Shown here: one piece after another, positions 1-9,052 of the stretch | How positions within the stretch are numbered: the first letter of the stretch is position 1 | Layout: every line of letters begins with the position of its first letter | Source: Pseudomonadales bacterium | GTDB lineage: Bacteria; Pseudomonadota; Gammaproteobacteria; Pseudomonadales; Azotimanducaceae | Length of the DNA stretch: 34,209 nt | Direction: 5' to 3' | Assembly (NCBI GenBank): GCA_029248675.1 | Contig: JAQWIX010000049.1 | Coordinates: 1-34,209 of the forward strand | Translations under genes and position numbers: made by a program | The notes under the pieces: model-generated | Databases searched by the model: none | Seen by the model: only the letters and a program-made list of their open reading frames with translations | Told to the model about the DNA's origin: nothing

Positions 1-72
1 TCTACCCTAATTGACCATGTTTGAGAAAACATGAGTAAATTCAGGGGCCTAGAGGCAACTTAAGACACAAAA

Positions 73-148
<76 letters not shown>

Positions 149-163
149 AAGAAGAACAACAAG

Positions 164-181
164 GCTCGAGTGGTCTCGAGC
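164..181 (-). terminator. Hairpin after yggX, possible terminator
   Basis: A perfect inverted repeat GCTCGAG-N4-CTCGAGC lies between the yggX stop and tRNA-Phe. On the minus strand it is followed by a T-rich stretch (CTTGTTGTTCTT), so it could end yggX transcription before the tRNA. The T tract is interrupted, so it could instead be a processing or attenuation structure between yggX and tRNA-Phe. Confidence 0.45.
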
Positions 182-221
182 AAGGCGCGTATTAAAGCGG
201 TGTGGCCGCCCATCGTCAACT

Positions 222-491
222 CTATGTTGGTGCTTGATAGCCTTCGGGTGTATCTGTGGCCTCGTTTGCGAAGAATCGCCACATTTGTTCGGTTAAGTAG
301 GTACGTGTCGCAGGCTCGATCAAGCTCAGATGTTTTTCGTTGATCAGCATGGTTTGCAAGGTTTGCCACTCTTGCCAAGCCTGTGCCGAAACTTCGGTTA
401 ACAGCCTTTCGCCCATGGGGCCGGGTAAGGGTGCGCGCTCCAGTGCTGGTAGTTCTTTGCCATAACGACTGCAAATTACGGTTCGGGCCAT
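222..491 (-). CDS. yggX: Fe(2+)-trafficking / oxidative-damage protein YggX
   Basis: This is an 89-aa small cytosolic protein of the YggX family, which is linked to protecting Fe-S clusters from oxidative damage and to iron handling. The N-terminus MARTVICSRYGKELP matches the family start, including the conserved Cys at residue 7. The central 'QTMLINEKHLSL' block and the C-terminal 'EGYQAP' are hallmark segments. Length is typical (about 90 aa). It sits 54 bp downstream of mutY on the same strand, the arrangement also seen in Escherichia coli. That pairing fits a shared role, since MutY carries a 4Fe-4S cluster and repairs oxidative lesions. Translation starts at ATG (complement of 489-491) and stops at TAG. 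Confidence 0.95.
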   Translation of the reverse strand: MARTVICSRYGKELPALERAPLPGPMGERLLTEVSAQAWQEWQTLQTMLINEKHLSLIEPATRTYLTEQMWRFFANEATDTPEGYQAPT

Positions 492-545
492 GCCATTCTC
501 AAGTTAAAAAACGTTGGTTAAGTTTAGCCTGTTGCCTGGCTTGGG

Positions 546-1598
546 TCAGTGCTCTTTGAGCAGGCGCAGCGCGGCGGCAGACAGACCGATGGCCTCATCG
601 CTGTCGCGTAATCGGGTTAACGACACCCAGCGTTGCTCGCCCTCCTGCAGCATGTTGGGCCGGCGCTTAAGCGATATATAGGTTGGCTGGATATCCAGAT
701 GAAAGTGGCTGAAAGTATGGCGGAAAGGCGGCCCGTCTCGCTGTTGCAGCACATCGTTGACATGGATGCCTTGGCTTTGCAAAAAGGACTCCGTCGATGT
801 TTGTGTGGGCCTCTCTGGGGGATTCCAAAGCCCGCCCCAAATCCCGCTTTGCGGGCGTTGCTCCAGCAATATTTGCTGGTCGGGTAACGAGACAATAAAA
901 AAACGCGCTTGGCGAACAGGCTTTGGCGCGCTCTTCTTTTTGGTGGGCAGCTCGGCGACGCGATCGGTTGCAAGGGCTAGGCAGCGTTTCCTCAGCGGAC
1001 ATACCTGACAATTGGCTCGACTGCGCAGGCAGACCGTTGCGCCGAGATCCATGATCCCCTGGGTATAGGCGGCAACGCTTTGATCCGGTGTGTGTTTTTC
1101 AGCAAGTTGCCACAAGGCCTTACTCACTGCAGCTTGGCTATAGTGGCCCTCCACTGCGTGGAAGCGCGCGAGTACGCGCTTAACATTGCCATCTAAGATG
1201 ACCCCTCGTTGATCCATGGAAATAGCGCGAATGGCTCCGGCAGTAGATCGCCCAATGCCGGGCAACGCCTCCAGTTGCTGCTGATCGCGTGGTAGCTGGC
1301 CGTTGTGTTCGGCCAAGATGATCTGGGCCGATTTGTGGAGATTTCGGCCTCTGGCGTAATAGCCTAGTCCGGTCCACAGGTGCAGGACTTCGTCAATTTC
1401 TGCTTGGGCCAAGCTCGGTACATCAGGGAATCGCTGCATAAACCGTTGGTAGTAGCCAATGACCGTGGCTACTTGGGTCTGTTGCAACATGATTTCGGAC
1501 ACCCAAACTCGATAGGGGTTGATGTTAGCTTGCCAAGGAAGATCCTTGCGCCCGTGCTGCTGAAACCAAGCGAGTAGATGTTTGGCAAACCAATCCAT
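546..1598 (-). CDS. mutY: Adenine DNA glycosylase MutY
   Basis: A 350-aa base-excision repair glycosylase that removes adenine mispaired with 8-oxoguanine. The N-terminal HhH-GPD fold has the catalytic Glu35 in 'SEIMLQQTQV', the helix-hairpin-helix 'LPGIGRSTAGAI' at about 112-123, and the catalytic Asp136 in 'LDGNVKRVLAR'. The 4Fe-4S cluster ligands are Cys190, Cys197, Cys200 and Cys206 with the usual C-X6-C-X2-C-X5-C spacing. The C-terminal third (about 230-350) corresponds to the NUDIX-like domain that recognises 8-oxoG. Length equals the family norm. It starts 14 bp after asmA ends and is followed by yggX, so asmA-mutY-yggX probably form one operon. Confidence 0.97.
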   Translation of the reverse strand: MDWFAKHLLAWFQQHGRKDLPWQANINPYRVWVSEIMLQQTQVATVIGYYQRFMQRFPDVPSLAQAEIDEVLHLWTGLGYYARGRNLHKSAQIILAEHNGQLPRDQQQLEALPGIGRSTAGAIRAISMDQRGVILDGNVKRVLARFHAVEGHYSQAAVSKALWQLAEKHTPDQSVAAYTQGIMDLGATVCLRSRANCQVCPLRKRCLALATDRVAELPTKKKSAPKPVRQARFFIVSLPDQQILLEQRPQSGIWGGLWNPPERPTQTSTESFLQSQGIHVNDVLQQRDGPPFRHTFSHFHLDIQPTYISLKRRPNMLQEGEQRWVSLTRLRDSDEAIGLSAAALRLLKEH

Positions 1599-1612
1599 CT
1601 ACCATTGTGGTG

Positions 1613-2893
1613 TTATCGCCCGAACAAGTTCAACAGCTGTTTGGCCCCTTCGCGGAACTCCTCTGGCAGCTTGTCTTCAAGTTCCTCCAGCAGCGGGCCT
1701 TGGATTTTTTCCTCTACAAAGCGCTTGGTTTCTTTTTTGATAAGGTCCTTGGCCACGGACAGCGCAGCGTCTTTGTCGGGGCCACAATCCGGTGAGCCGG
1801 CAGCGCCTTTGCAGTAAAAGGGCAGAGGTAAATCCGTCAGTGCAGGTCCCACGCTGATTGCATCGTTCTCTTTGGCTTCCCTAATCGTCAGGTTACCCTT
1901 TAGATCCAGCTCGCCGGAGCTTTGTTTCATGATGCCGGCCATGGTCACGCGTAAATTGTCGATGTTTGCATCTAATGTGGTTTGCTCATTTTGCAACGAC
2001 CCAGTTACGGCAAGGTTCTGGTAGCGCATCATATCGGGCAGAGATTCGGCGTAATTCTTTTTGCCGATAAGCATGCTCATGGCGGCAAGCGTCTCCTTGA
2101 GCTTCCGAATATCGACGCTGCCATTGGCTGCATCCAGTGTGGCGTCGAGGCGTCCGTTGGCTAGAGTGGCGGTAACTTTGCTTTCCGGCCACGTAAGGCT
2201 GTTGAGGTTGAATTCAGACGAGGTGCAATCTAGCTGACTGGTGTACGCGCTGAGAGCGTCGGCTTGGTTGTCAGCCCCGTCTACTTCTTGCAGCCTGCCA
2301 GTGCATTTGCCAGACAGCGGTGTTTGTTCAATGCGCGTCTTGATGTCGGACTGAACCAAGGTCAGGTCGGTCAGCTGACTGTCTGGATTGGCTTTGGAAG
2401 GCTGTAATCGATAAATCATCTCGCCCGTGATCTCTACCGGTGCGGCGCCGGCGCGGATTTCACTGGGTTCAGGAGCCTGCAAGAATACCAATTGGGCTTG
2501 GAACGGCGTGGTCTTGCCGAGAGAGAAGTCCTGCATGGCGAAGCGCTGTAAACGAAAGTCAGCGTCTTTTACCCTCACTTCGCTGAGCACCAAGCGACCT
2601 AGCGTCCAAGATTCTGGGGCCTTGGTGATTTCTAACAAACTCAACCCAAGCTGAAGTTTGCTGATATGGATTTGAGTTTCCTCATCTCTTACTTTGACGT
2701 TGCTGATCGCCAAACCAAAGCTTGGAAAGATCTGCCAGTTAAGGTCACCCTGAATGTCCACCTGATAGCCGCTGGCGGCGCTGAGTTCGGTGTTTAGCTG
2801 GCTTTTGATTCGTTCAGAATCGCTCAAGAAGTAGCTGGCGGCACCAGCGATCAATGCCACGATGACGAGCAGCGTAAATAGGAATTTTTTCAT
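1613..2893 (-). CDS. AsmA family protein (short form)
   Basis: A 426-aa protein with one N-terminal membrane segment (about residues 3-23, 'FLFTLLVIVALIAGAASYFL') and a large periplasmic part. The N-terminal block 'GYQVDIQGDLNWQIFPSFGLAISNVKV' is the characteristic start of AsmA proteins, and 'GELDLKGNLTI' near residue 330 belongs to the C-terminal AsmA region. AsmA-like proteins are implicated in outer-membrane assembly and phospholipid transport between membranes. At 426 aa it is clearly shorter than E. coli AsmA (about 617 aa), so the middle beta-repeat portion seems reduced. It is the first gene of the asmA-mutY-yggX group. Two Cys pairs in the C-terminal half (including 'FYCKGAAGSPDC') may form periplasmic disulfides. 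Confidence 0.85.
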   Translation of the reverse strand: MKKFLFTLLVIVALIAGAASYFLSDSERIKSQLNTELSAASGYQVDIQGDLNWQIFPSFGLAISNVKVRDEETQIHISKLQLGLSLLEITKAPESWTLGRLVLSEVRVKDADFRLQRFAMQDFSLGKTTPFQAQLVFLQAPEPSEIRAGAAPVEITGEMIYRLQPSKANPDSQLTDLTLVQSDIKTRIEQTPLSGKCTGRLQEVDGADNQADALSAYTSQLDCTSSEFNLNSLTWPESKVTATLANGRLDATLDAANGSVDIRKLKETLAAMSMLIGKKNYAESLPDMMRYQNLAVTGSLQNEQTTLDANIDNLRVTMAGIMKQSSGELDLKGNLTIREAKENDAISVGPALTDLPLPFYCKGAAGSPDCGPDKDAALSVAKDLIKKETKRFVEEKIQGPLLEELEDKLPEEFREGAKQLLNLFGR

Positions 2894-3112
2894 CGATCTG
2901 GTTTCGCTTGTGATTGGAATGTGGTTCTGGTCCTTGGCAAATGCCGCCCCAGCTCTAGTGCCAATTTAGGGAGTTCTTCTAGGCTGGGCAAGATACGAAG
3001 TGCGATGTTAGTCGCAGTTCCAACCGACGCATTTGCGACAGCACATGCTTTACACTTAGCAGGTGAATTTATTTGACGAAAAGTTTTTCAAGTAGCCCAT
3101 CGCGAGGTCTTT

Positions 3113-3520
3113 ATGAGTGTTGGTACCTTTGATCCTAGTCAGCTCAGGGCGCAAGCCAGACCCATTGATGGGCAGCTACTTCAGCAGGCCGTTGAAATTG
3201 CGCAGCGTCAATCTTCCAGCGCTGGGCAGCTTGATCTCAGCGACGACGAAGTGAGCGCCCTTCAGCCCTTATCGATCCACGCGGGCTGGCTGGAGGCTGC
3301 TCAACAGCTTTCTATGGCTGACGTTGTCGCGTTGATCCGGCTATTCACCCTTGGCGAGGGCCAGTTTTCCAGTTGGCAGGCCGGCGCAAAATCACCGGTG
3401 GTGGCTCTCGCAAAGGCGTTGAAAAAACGGCGTGAGATGACACCGGAGCTGACCACTTGGATCAAGCGAAATACCGATAACCGATATCTACCCCATGGCG
3501 ATCTTATGGACAGGCTATAG
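3113..3520 (+). CDS. Conserved-looking hypothetical protein upstream of hisB
   Basis: A 135-aa soluble protein that I do not recognise. It starts at ATG preceded by GAGG at 6-nt spacing, a usable ribosome binding site, and its codon use resembles its neighbours. There is no signal peptide or membrane segment. The N-terminal half is Gln/Ala/Ser-rich and acidic; the C-terminal half is basic ('ALKKRREMTPELTTWIKRNTDNRYLPHG') and could be helical. The motif 'FTLGEGQFSSWQAGAKSPVVALAKALKKR' is reminiscent of small gammaproteobacterial proteins of unknown function. It lies between asmA (divergent) and hisB (same strand, 179 bp away). The gap makes co-transcription with hisB possible but not shown. 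Confidence 0.75.
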   Translation: MSVGTFDPSQLRAQARPIDGQLLQQAVEIAQRQSSSAGQLDLSDDEVSALQPLSIHAGWLEAAQQLSMADVVALIRLFTLGEGQFSSWQAGAKSPVVALAKALKKRREMTPELTTWIKRNTDNRYLPHGDLMDRL

Positions 3521-3660
3521 CTGCCATCGTTTTTGGCGTTGTAGTTAACGACGTATTTCATCAACCACCTTTTAAGGGTGCTTCATAACTCGTGAAAGGC
3601 GGTGAAAAGGCGGCTAAACTGCACATCGCTAGGCCGGCCACCTCTGGAAGGTAAGCGACT

Positions 3661-3684
3661 TTTTCCCAACATATTTTCCCAACA
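3661..3684 (+). repeat. Short direct repeat in the hisB leader
   Basis: The 11-mer TTTTCCCAACA occurs at 3661-3671 and again at 3674-3684, 13 bp start to start, just upstream of the hisB GTG start. A near-duplicate GTGAAAGGCG/GTGAAAAGGCG pair lies about 65 bp further upstream. They may be replication-slippage duplications or a regulator site. I recognise no known operator. Confidence 0.6.
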
Positions 3685-3699
3685 CCAAGAGAGAACAAC

Positions 3700-4287
3700 G
3701 TGCGCCAGGCTTCTATCAATCGGGATACCACTGAAACCCAGATAAAACTCAGCATCAACCTAGATGGCGATGGCACCAGCCACTTTGCTACTGGCCTGCC
3801 ATTTTTTGATCATATGCTGACGCAAATTGCGCGACACGGCATGATCGATATTCACGTGGAAGCTACCGGCGACCTTGAGGTCGACGCGCACCACATGGTT
3901 GAGGATGTGGGCATCGTGCTGGGCCAAGCGCTGAACAAGGCTATTGGCGATAAAAGTGGGTTGACCCGTTACGGTCACGCCTATGTGCCGCTGGATGAGG
4001 CCCTTTCTCGGGCGGTGATCGATTTGTCCGGCAGGCCGGGTTTGCACTATCGAGTGGACTACACGCGAGGTCGGGTTGGCGACTTCGACGTGGATTTGCT
4101 GCGGGAGTTTTTCCAAGGATTGGTAAATCACGCCATGATGACCGTGCACCTAGACAACTTACTGGGCGAAAATGCCCATCACCAGGCAGAAACCTTGTTT
4201 AAAGCCTTTGGGCGTGCCCTGCGCGTGGCTGTGGCCGAAGATGAGCGCATGAGCGGTATCGTGCCGTCTACCAAGGGTAGCTTGTAA
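3700..4287 (+). CDS. hisB: Imidazoleglycerol-phosphate dehydratase HisB
   Basis: A 195-aa monofunctional IGP dehydratase that converts imidazoleglycerol phosphate to imidazoleacetol phosphate in histidine synthesis. It lacks the N-terminal histidinol-phosphatase domain found in the enteric bifunctional HisB. Family motifs include '[15 protein letters not shown]', the metal-binding His cluster '[14 protein letters not shown]', 'SGRPGL', and the second metal block '[19 protein letters not shown]'; the C-terminus '[10 protein letters not shown]' is typical. The start is GTG at 3700 with purine-rich AGAGAG upstream. Only 2 bp separate its stop from the hisA start, so the two are translated as a pair. 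Confidence 0.97.
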   Translation: MRQASINRDTTETQIKLSINLDGDGTSHFATGLPFFDHMLTQIARHGMIDIHVEATGDLEVDAHHMVEDVGIVLGQALNKAIGDKSGLTRYGHAYVPLDEALSRAVIDLSGRPGLHYRVDYTRGRVGDFDVDLLREFFQGLVNHAMMTVHLDNLLGENAHHQAETLFKAFGRALRVAVAEDERMSGIVPSTKGSL

Positions 4288-4289
4288 CC

Positions 4290-5027
4290 GTGATTTTGAT
4301 ACCTGCCATTGACCTAAAAGAGGGCCAATGTGTGCGTCTTCGACAAGGGCGAATGGATGACTCGACGGTGTTTTCCAAAGACCCTGTGGCTATGGCGTTG
4401 CATTGGAAATCTCAGGGTGCCAGACGACTGCATATTGTGGACTTGGATGGGGCCTTCGCTGGCGTTCCGCGTAACGGTGAACTGATTAGGGATATGGTTT
4501 CTGCCATGGGCAATGTGCCCGTCCAAGTAGGCGGCGGTATTCGCATCAAGCAGATTATCGATGCCTATCTAGAGGCCGGTGTTCAGGGACTGATTCTTGG
4601 AACAAAGGCGGTGGAAGAGCCGGCGTTTCTGCAGAACATGGCGCGCCAATACCCGGGCAAAATTATCCTAGGTTTGGATGCCCGAGGTGGGGTTGTGGCT
4701 ACCGAGGGCTGGGACAAAGACGCGGGTATTACCGCGCTTGAGTTTGTGCAGGGTCTAGCCGAACTGCCGCTGGCGGGAATTGTTTATACCGATATAGATC
4801 GTGATGGCATGATGCAAGGGCTTAATGTGGAAGCCACGTTGGCCCTAGCCAAGGCCGCTGGCCTTCCAGTGATAGCCTCTGGCGGCGTCACAGAGCTCAC
4901 TGATCTGGCGGCGTTGAAGGCGGCCTTTGCTGACTCGCCGGAGTTGCTTTTTGGTGCCATCACGGGACGGGCCATCTACGAAGGCACCTTGGATGTCGGC
5001 CAGGGACAGGCACTCCTCGACGCTTAA
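4290..5027 (+). CDS. hisA: ProFAR isomerase HisA
   Basis: A 245-aa (beta/alpha)8-barrel enzyme that isomerises the ProFAR aminoaldose to PRFAR, one step before the HisHF synthase. The N-terminus 'ILIPAIDLKEGQCVRLRQG' carries the catalytic Asp. Phosphate-binding loops appear as 'VGGGIR' and 'IASGGV', and 'YTDIDRDGMMQG' holds the second catalytic Asp. The start is GTG at 4290. In many proteobacteria hisH precedes and hisF follows hisA; here hisB abuts hisA and the next gene is convergent ctpA. The stop TAA overlaps the ctpA stop in the palindrome TTAA (5024-5027). Confidence 0.97.
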   Translation: MILIPAIDLKEGQCVRLRQGRMDDSTVFSKDPVAMALHWKSQGARRLHIVDLDGAFAGVPRNGELIRDMVSAMGNVPVQVGGGIRIKQIIDAYLEAGVQGLILGTKAVEEPAFLQNMARQYPGKIILGLDARGGVVATEGWDKDAGITALEFVQGLAELPLAGIVYTDIDRDGMMQGLNVEATLALAKAAGLPVIASGGVTELTDLAALKAAFADSPELLFGAITGRAIYEGTLDVGQGQALLDA

Positions 5028-6232
5028 TTGTTTTTGTCATGCAGCTCCGATGTTTGTACCAGCGAAGGCTTGGCCAACATCGCCAAAGCTCTGGTGACCG
5101 CCGATTCTCCCTCGGTCAGTAGTACATCCGGCACAAGGCCTTGCTCGTTAAATGTTCGCCCGTTGGGGGTAAGGTAAATCCCTGTGGTGATTTTCAGTGC
5201 GCTGCCGTTTGCCAGTGGTGGTAGCAATGTCTGCACAGTGCCCTTGGCAAAAGTTTGGCTGCCCACAATTTTTGCTCGACCGTGATCTTGCAATGCGCCA
5301 GCGATGATCTCTGCGGCGGAGGCGGTGCCCGCATTGACGAGTATGACGGTTGGCAACGCTTTTAACGGCGTAGTTGGCCCTGCCGGATAGGTAACCGCGC
5401 CTGCAGCCTCCGGTAGCAACTGGGCTGCGGCTGTGGTGACGATCTTGCCGCTATCTAGAAATAAATCTGCCGTTGCAACCGCGCAGTTTAATGTGCCCCC
5501 CGGATTATTTCGCAGGTCCAGAATCAGTCCGGTGATTGGGGGGTTCTTATGAGCTGTGACGGCGCGAACAAGGTCCTCGGCTAAGCCGTCATAGCACTGA
5601 GCTGCTTTCACATGCATGACACGTTCAGCGACCATCTCGGTTTGCAGATACACGCCGGTAAGCTTGGTGCGCTTCAGGGTAAGCTCGAAATAAGATTCCG
5701 ATGACTGAGCACTTACCTTGCGAGAGAAACCGATGGCCACTTCTGTGTCCTGTTTTCCTCGAAGCATGGCAACAAGTTCGCGCAGTAGTTTGCCTTGAAC
5801 GCTCTTGCCATCAACGGTTTTGATCCGATCGCCGGGTTGTATGTCCTGAGCCTCCGCAGGCGAGTTGACCAGGGTACTCAGCACGGTGAAAAACCCCCGC
5901 TCCAGTCCTATTTCCAGACCAACACCAACAAAACTGCCTTGAGATTCTTTCAGCAGCCGCTCATAGGCTTCAGGGGTCAATAATTCAGAGTGGTCATCGA
6001 GGGTGTTAACCATGCCTTTGATCGCGCCGCGCTCCAAGGCGGCGTTGTCGATGTCGCCCAGATAATGCTCGTGAATTTGCTGTTTAGCCCGTTGAAAACT
6101 TGGCGACTGCGATGGTGACTTCTGGGCAGCTCGGTCGAGCACGATGCCCAAGGCGACGCCAAAGACGATGCCAAGTACCAATGTCCGAAGGGTGATGGGT
6201 TTAGCGGCAGGGTTGTCCAAGGCTCCGCTCAT
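5024..6232 (-). CDS. ctpA: S41 carboxyl-terminal processing peptidase (CtpA-like)
   Basis: A 402-aa membrane-anchored periplasmic serine protease. An N-terminal hydrophobic segment ('TLVLGIVFGVALGIVLD') acts as signal or anchor. A PDZ domain follows (about 95-175, 'DIQPGDRIKTVDGKSV'), then the S41 catalytic core: 'LILDLRNNPGG', nucleophile Ser in 'NAGTASAAEI' and general-base Lys in 'FAKGTVQ'. In Pseudomonas, CtpA with its lipoprotein partner degrades cell-wall hydrolases. I chose ATG at 6232 because it overlaps the envC stop as ATGA, implying translational coupling; an in-frame GTG at 6244 would add four residues. It is the last gene of gpmI-envC-ctpA and overlaps convergent hisA by 4 bp. 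Confidence 0.93.
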   Translation of the reverse strand: MSGALDNPAAKPITLRTLVLGIVFGVALGIVLDRAAQKSPSQSPSFQRAKQQIHEHYLGDIDNAALERGAIKGMVNTLDDHSELLTPEAYERLLKESQGSFVGVGLEIGLERGFFTVLSTLVNSPAEAQDIQPGDRIKTVDGKSVQGKLLRELVAMLRGKQDTEVAIGFSRKVSAQSSESYFELTLKRTKLTGVYLQTEMVAERVMHVKAAQCYDGLAEDLVRAVTAHKNPPITGLILDLRNNPGGTLNCAVATADLFLDSGKIVTTAAAQLLPEAAGAVTYPAGPTTPLKALPTVILVNAGTASAAEIIAGALQDHGRAKIVGSQTFAKGTVQTLLPPLANGSALKITTGIYLTPNGRTFNEQGLVPDVLLTEGESAVTRALAMLAKPSLVQTSELHDKNN

Positions 6233-7374
6233 GGCGCCAGCCACTGCTTGGGGTTTTTCACCGCGCCCTTGTGCCTAAGTTCAAAGTAGATGCCGGGTTC
6301 GTAGCCGCCGCCGCTGTTTCCTGCCCGGGCCAAGACTTCTCCGCCCTCTACCCAATCACCGACGCTTTTCGTTAGTGAATCAGCATGACCGTAAAGGGTC
6401 ATATATCCGTCACCGTGATCCACAATGGCGATCAGGCCGAAGCCTCGAAGCCAGTCGCTGAAGATCACCTTGCCCTGAAACACCGCGGTGACGCTGGCCC
6501 CTACGGGTCCGCTTACATCAATGCCTCGCCAATCTAGATTTGTGCCTGCTCGGGTGTCCCCAAACTTGTGCCGAATTTTTCCCTTCAAAGGACTGGGTAA
6601 TTTGCCCTTGGCGGCAGCGAAGGCTCTGCCGTCCAAGGTCGATGTTTGGGCGCGCAATTGATTGAGTAAACGCCGCAGGCGGTCACTGTCTGCCAGTAGA
6701 GCTTCCTGTTGGGCTGTTTTTGATTTCCGTTGGCTCGCCAGCGCCCGGATGGCTTGGGAGCGCTCTTGCCTTTGGGTTTTTAGCTGATTGGTTTGACTGA
6801 CAAGGGCTTGGCTGCGGTCGGTTTGTTCCTTCAGTTTGCTGTCCAGTTTGCTCTGGACCCCCTCCAGTTCTTCTAGCCCCTGTTTATAGCGGTTCATGGA
6901 AGCCAAACGCTGCTCACCCAAGTAACGGTGATAGCGAATGAGTCGATCCACATCAGCACTTAGCTGCTGACTTAACAGCTGTTTGATGAAGTCATCCCCG
7001 CCCAGCCGGGAAGACGCCCTCAGGTGGGCAATGATGGCGGCGCGTTGGTCATCCAATTGCTTTTGCAATCGTTGTTGCTGACGCTGTAAATCCCCAACCT
7101 CGTCGCGAGTCCTGGCGAGTTCAGTCTTAGACTGTTGGCTTTGCGTTACCAAGTCGTTGATGGCTTGGTCCTGCTGGCGAATTTGCTGCTCGATCTCGGC
7201 ACTTTGTCGCTGGGCTTGAGTTAGCCACTTTTCTAGATCATTGAGCTGGTTTACAACTTCATCTAGAGCGACCTCGGCTTCGTCGCTGGTGTTAATTTCT
7301 GCGGCGCTGAGATAGGGGGAAGAGCAGGCGATGATGCCCACAATGAACCAAATTCGATTCCGCCGCTTGTTCAT
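6229..7374 (-). CDS. envC: Murein hydrolase activator EnvC
   Basis: A 381-aa periplasmic protein with an N-terminal signal peptide (about 1-24, ending '...LSAA'). A long coiled coil follows (about 30-240, rich in Gln, Leu, Arg and Lys), then a C-terminal LytM/M23 domain (about 265-381). EnvC proteins recruit through the coiled coil and activate amidases AmiA/AmiB at the septum instead of cutting peptidoglycan themselves. The domain fits that role: the position of the first zinc His is occupied in 'DWRGIDV' (Arg instead of His), while the later 'YGHAD' His remains. It lies 1 bp after the gpmI stop and overlaps ctpA by ATGA. Confidence 0.92.
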   Translation of the reverse strand: MNKRRNRIWFIVGIIACSSPYLSAAEINTSDEAEVALDEVVNQLNDLEKWLTQAQRQSAEIEQQIRQQDQAINDLVTQSQQSKTELARTRDEVGDLQRQQQRLQKQLDDQRAAIIAHLRASSRLGGDDFIKQLLSQQLSADVDRLIRYHRYLGEQRLASMNRYKQGLEELEGVQSKLDSKLKEQTDRSQALVSQTNQLKTQRQERSQAIRALASQRKSKTAQQEALLADSDRLRRLLNQLRAQTSTLDGRAFAAAKGKLPSPLKGKIRHKFGDTRAGTNLDWRGIDVSGPVGASVTAVFQGKVIFSDWLRGFGLIAIVDHGDGYMTLYGHADSLTKSVGDWVEGGEVLARAGNSGGGYEPGIYFELRHKGAVKNPKQWLAP

Positions 7375-7375
7375 T

Positions 7376-8914
7376 CTAGGCTGGCGTAATCAGCGTATTT
7401 CCGGTCATTTCGTCCGGTGCATCCATGTGCATTAGATCCAGCAGGGTCGGCGCCACGTCGCATAGGCTTCCGCCGGATCTCAATTGCACGGGCCGACTGC
7501 CCACGTAAACCAAGGGCACCAAGTTACTGGTGTGAGCCGTATGCTCTTGGTCGCTGTTTGGGTCGCGCATTTGTTCGACGTTGCCGTGGTCGGCGGTTAT
7601 CAACATGTTACCCCCCACGCTGACTATCGCTTCTTCCAGTCTTGCTATGCACGCATCCAGAGTTTCCACGGCCCTGATTGCGGGCAGGAGCTTACCGCTG
7701 TGGCCAACCATATCGCCGTTGGCGTAGTTACAAACGATGACATCGAACTCGCCTCCTTGAATGGCCTGTACCAGTTGATCGGTAACTTTCCCCGCGCTCA
7801 TTTCTGGCTGTAAATCGTAAGTGGCCACATCGGGTGATGGAATGAGGATGCGTTTTTCACCGTCAAAGGGTTGTTCTCGTCCGCCGGAAAAAAAGAAGGT
7901 TACGTGGGCATATTTTTCGGTTTCGGCAATTCGCAGTTGGCGCTTGCCGTTGTTTTGTAGGAACTCTCCCAAGGAATTGTGCAGGGTCTCAGGAGCAAAG
8001 GCACAAGGCGCTTTAATATCGTCGGCATATTGAGTCAGCGTCACGAAGTGCGCAGGGGGAGCGAAGGAGCGGCGTTCAAAACCCGAAAAGTCTTCTTCGG
8101 TCATGGCTCGCGTGAGTTGGCGGGCCCGATCCGCTCGGAAGTTCATGAAGATAACGCTGTCTTGGGCACCAATACCCCGAGGTGGTTCTTGTTCATCGTG
8201 AATAGACGTTGGTTGCACGAACTCGTCGTTTTCGTCTCGATCATAGGCCGCTAGCAGTGCTGCTGTGGCGCTTTGGGCGTGGAAGGGTGCTTCTCCGCGG
8301 GCCAATAGGTTGTAGGCTCTGGCTTGGCGATCCCAATTGTTGTCTCGGTCCATGGCGTAATAGCGTCCGCACAAGCTCATCACGCCACCACAACCAAGCT
8401 CTTGGAATAGGTCTTGGGCGGCTTCAAGGGAAGCCATGGCGCTGCGTGGTGGTGTGTCCCGGCCGTCAAGAAAGGCGTGCAAGTAGACACGCTGAACGCC
8501 GGCGGCGGACGCGCATCGTATCAAAGCAAAAATCTGCTCCTCATGGCTGTGCACACCGCCTGGCGACAGCAGCCCCATAATGTGTAGGGCAGAATCGGCG
8601 TCTTTAACCTCATTGAATACCTTGCCAAATACTGGGTTGCTGGCAAATTCGCCGGTCTCTACCGCGCGATTGATACGAGTGAAGTCCTGATACACCACGC
8701 GGCCGGATCCCAGATTCATGTGCCCCACCTCTGAGTTACCCATTTGGCCTTGGGGCAATCCTACGTCTAAGCCCGAGCCGGATATTAGGGTATGCGGGCG
8801 CTGGTCTAGAAGCCGGTCCCAAGTTGGGGTGCTTGCTAGTGCTATGGCGTTGTTTTCCGTTTCGAGGCGATGGCCAAAACCATCGAGTATCACCAGCAAG
8901 CTGACATCGGGCAT
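7376..8914 (-). CDS. gpmI: 2,3-bisphosphoglycerate-independent phosphoglycerate mutase
   Basis: A 512-aa cytosolic, manganese-dependent glycolytic enzyme interconverting 3- and 2-phosphoglycerate. It belongs to the alkaline-phosphatase superfamily. The N-terminus '[12 protein letters not shown]' supplies metal-binding Asp, and '[14 protein letters not shown]' contains the nucleophilic Ser. '[11 protein letters not shown]', 'GRYYAMDRD' and '[11 protein letters not shown]' form the inserted phosphotransferase domain, and 'ITADHGN' plus '[11 protein letters not shown]' are the C-terminal metal sites. Length is as expected. The start ATG is preceded by AAGGA at about 9 nt. It heads the gpmI-envC-ctpA operon and is divergent from yibN-secB, an arrangement conserved in gammaproteobacteria. 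Confidence 0.97.
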   Translation of the reverse strand: MPDVSLLVILDGFGHRLETENNAIALASTPTWDRLLDQRPHTLISGSGLDVGLPQGQMGNSEVGHMNLGSGRVVYQDFTRINRAVETGEFASNPVFGKVFNEVKDADSALHIMGLLSPGGVHSHEEQIFALIRCASAAGVQRVYLHAFLDGRDTPPRSAMASLEAAQDLFQELGCGGVMSLCGRYYAMDRDNNWDRQARAYNLLARGEAPFHAQSATAALLAAYDRDENDEFVQPTSIHDEQEPPRGIGAQDSVIFMNFRADRARQLTRAMTEEDFSGFERRSFAPPAHFVTLTQYADDIKAPCAFAPETLHNSLGEFLQNNGKRQLRIAETEKYAHVTFFFSGGREQPFDGEKRILIPSPDVATYDLQPEMSAGKVTDQLVQAIQGGEFDVIVCNYANGDMVGHSGKLLPAIRAVETLDACIARLEEAIVSVGGNMLITADHGNVEQMRDPNSDQEHTAHTSNLVPLVYVGSRPVQLRSGGSLCDVAPTLLDLMHMDAPDEMTGNTLITPA

Positions 8915-9052
8915 CGAATGAGATCCTTTGGATTGTTAGGTGTTATAAAATGAGGGTGACGTCCGTTGGCCTAAGTCTTGAGCTATTACGTATAGCGACC
9001 CTCTGAATTGAGGGGATTCTAGCAAAAAGCTAAGGGATTAAGGATGAACGTG

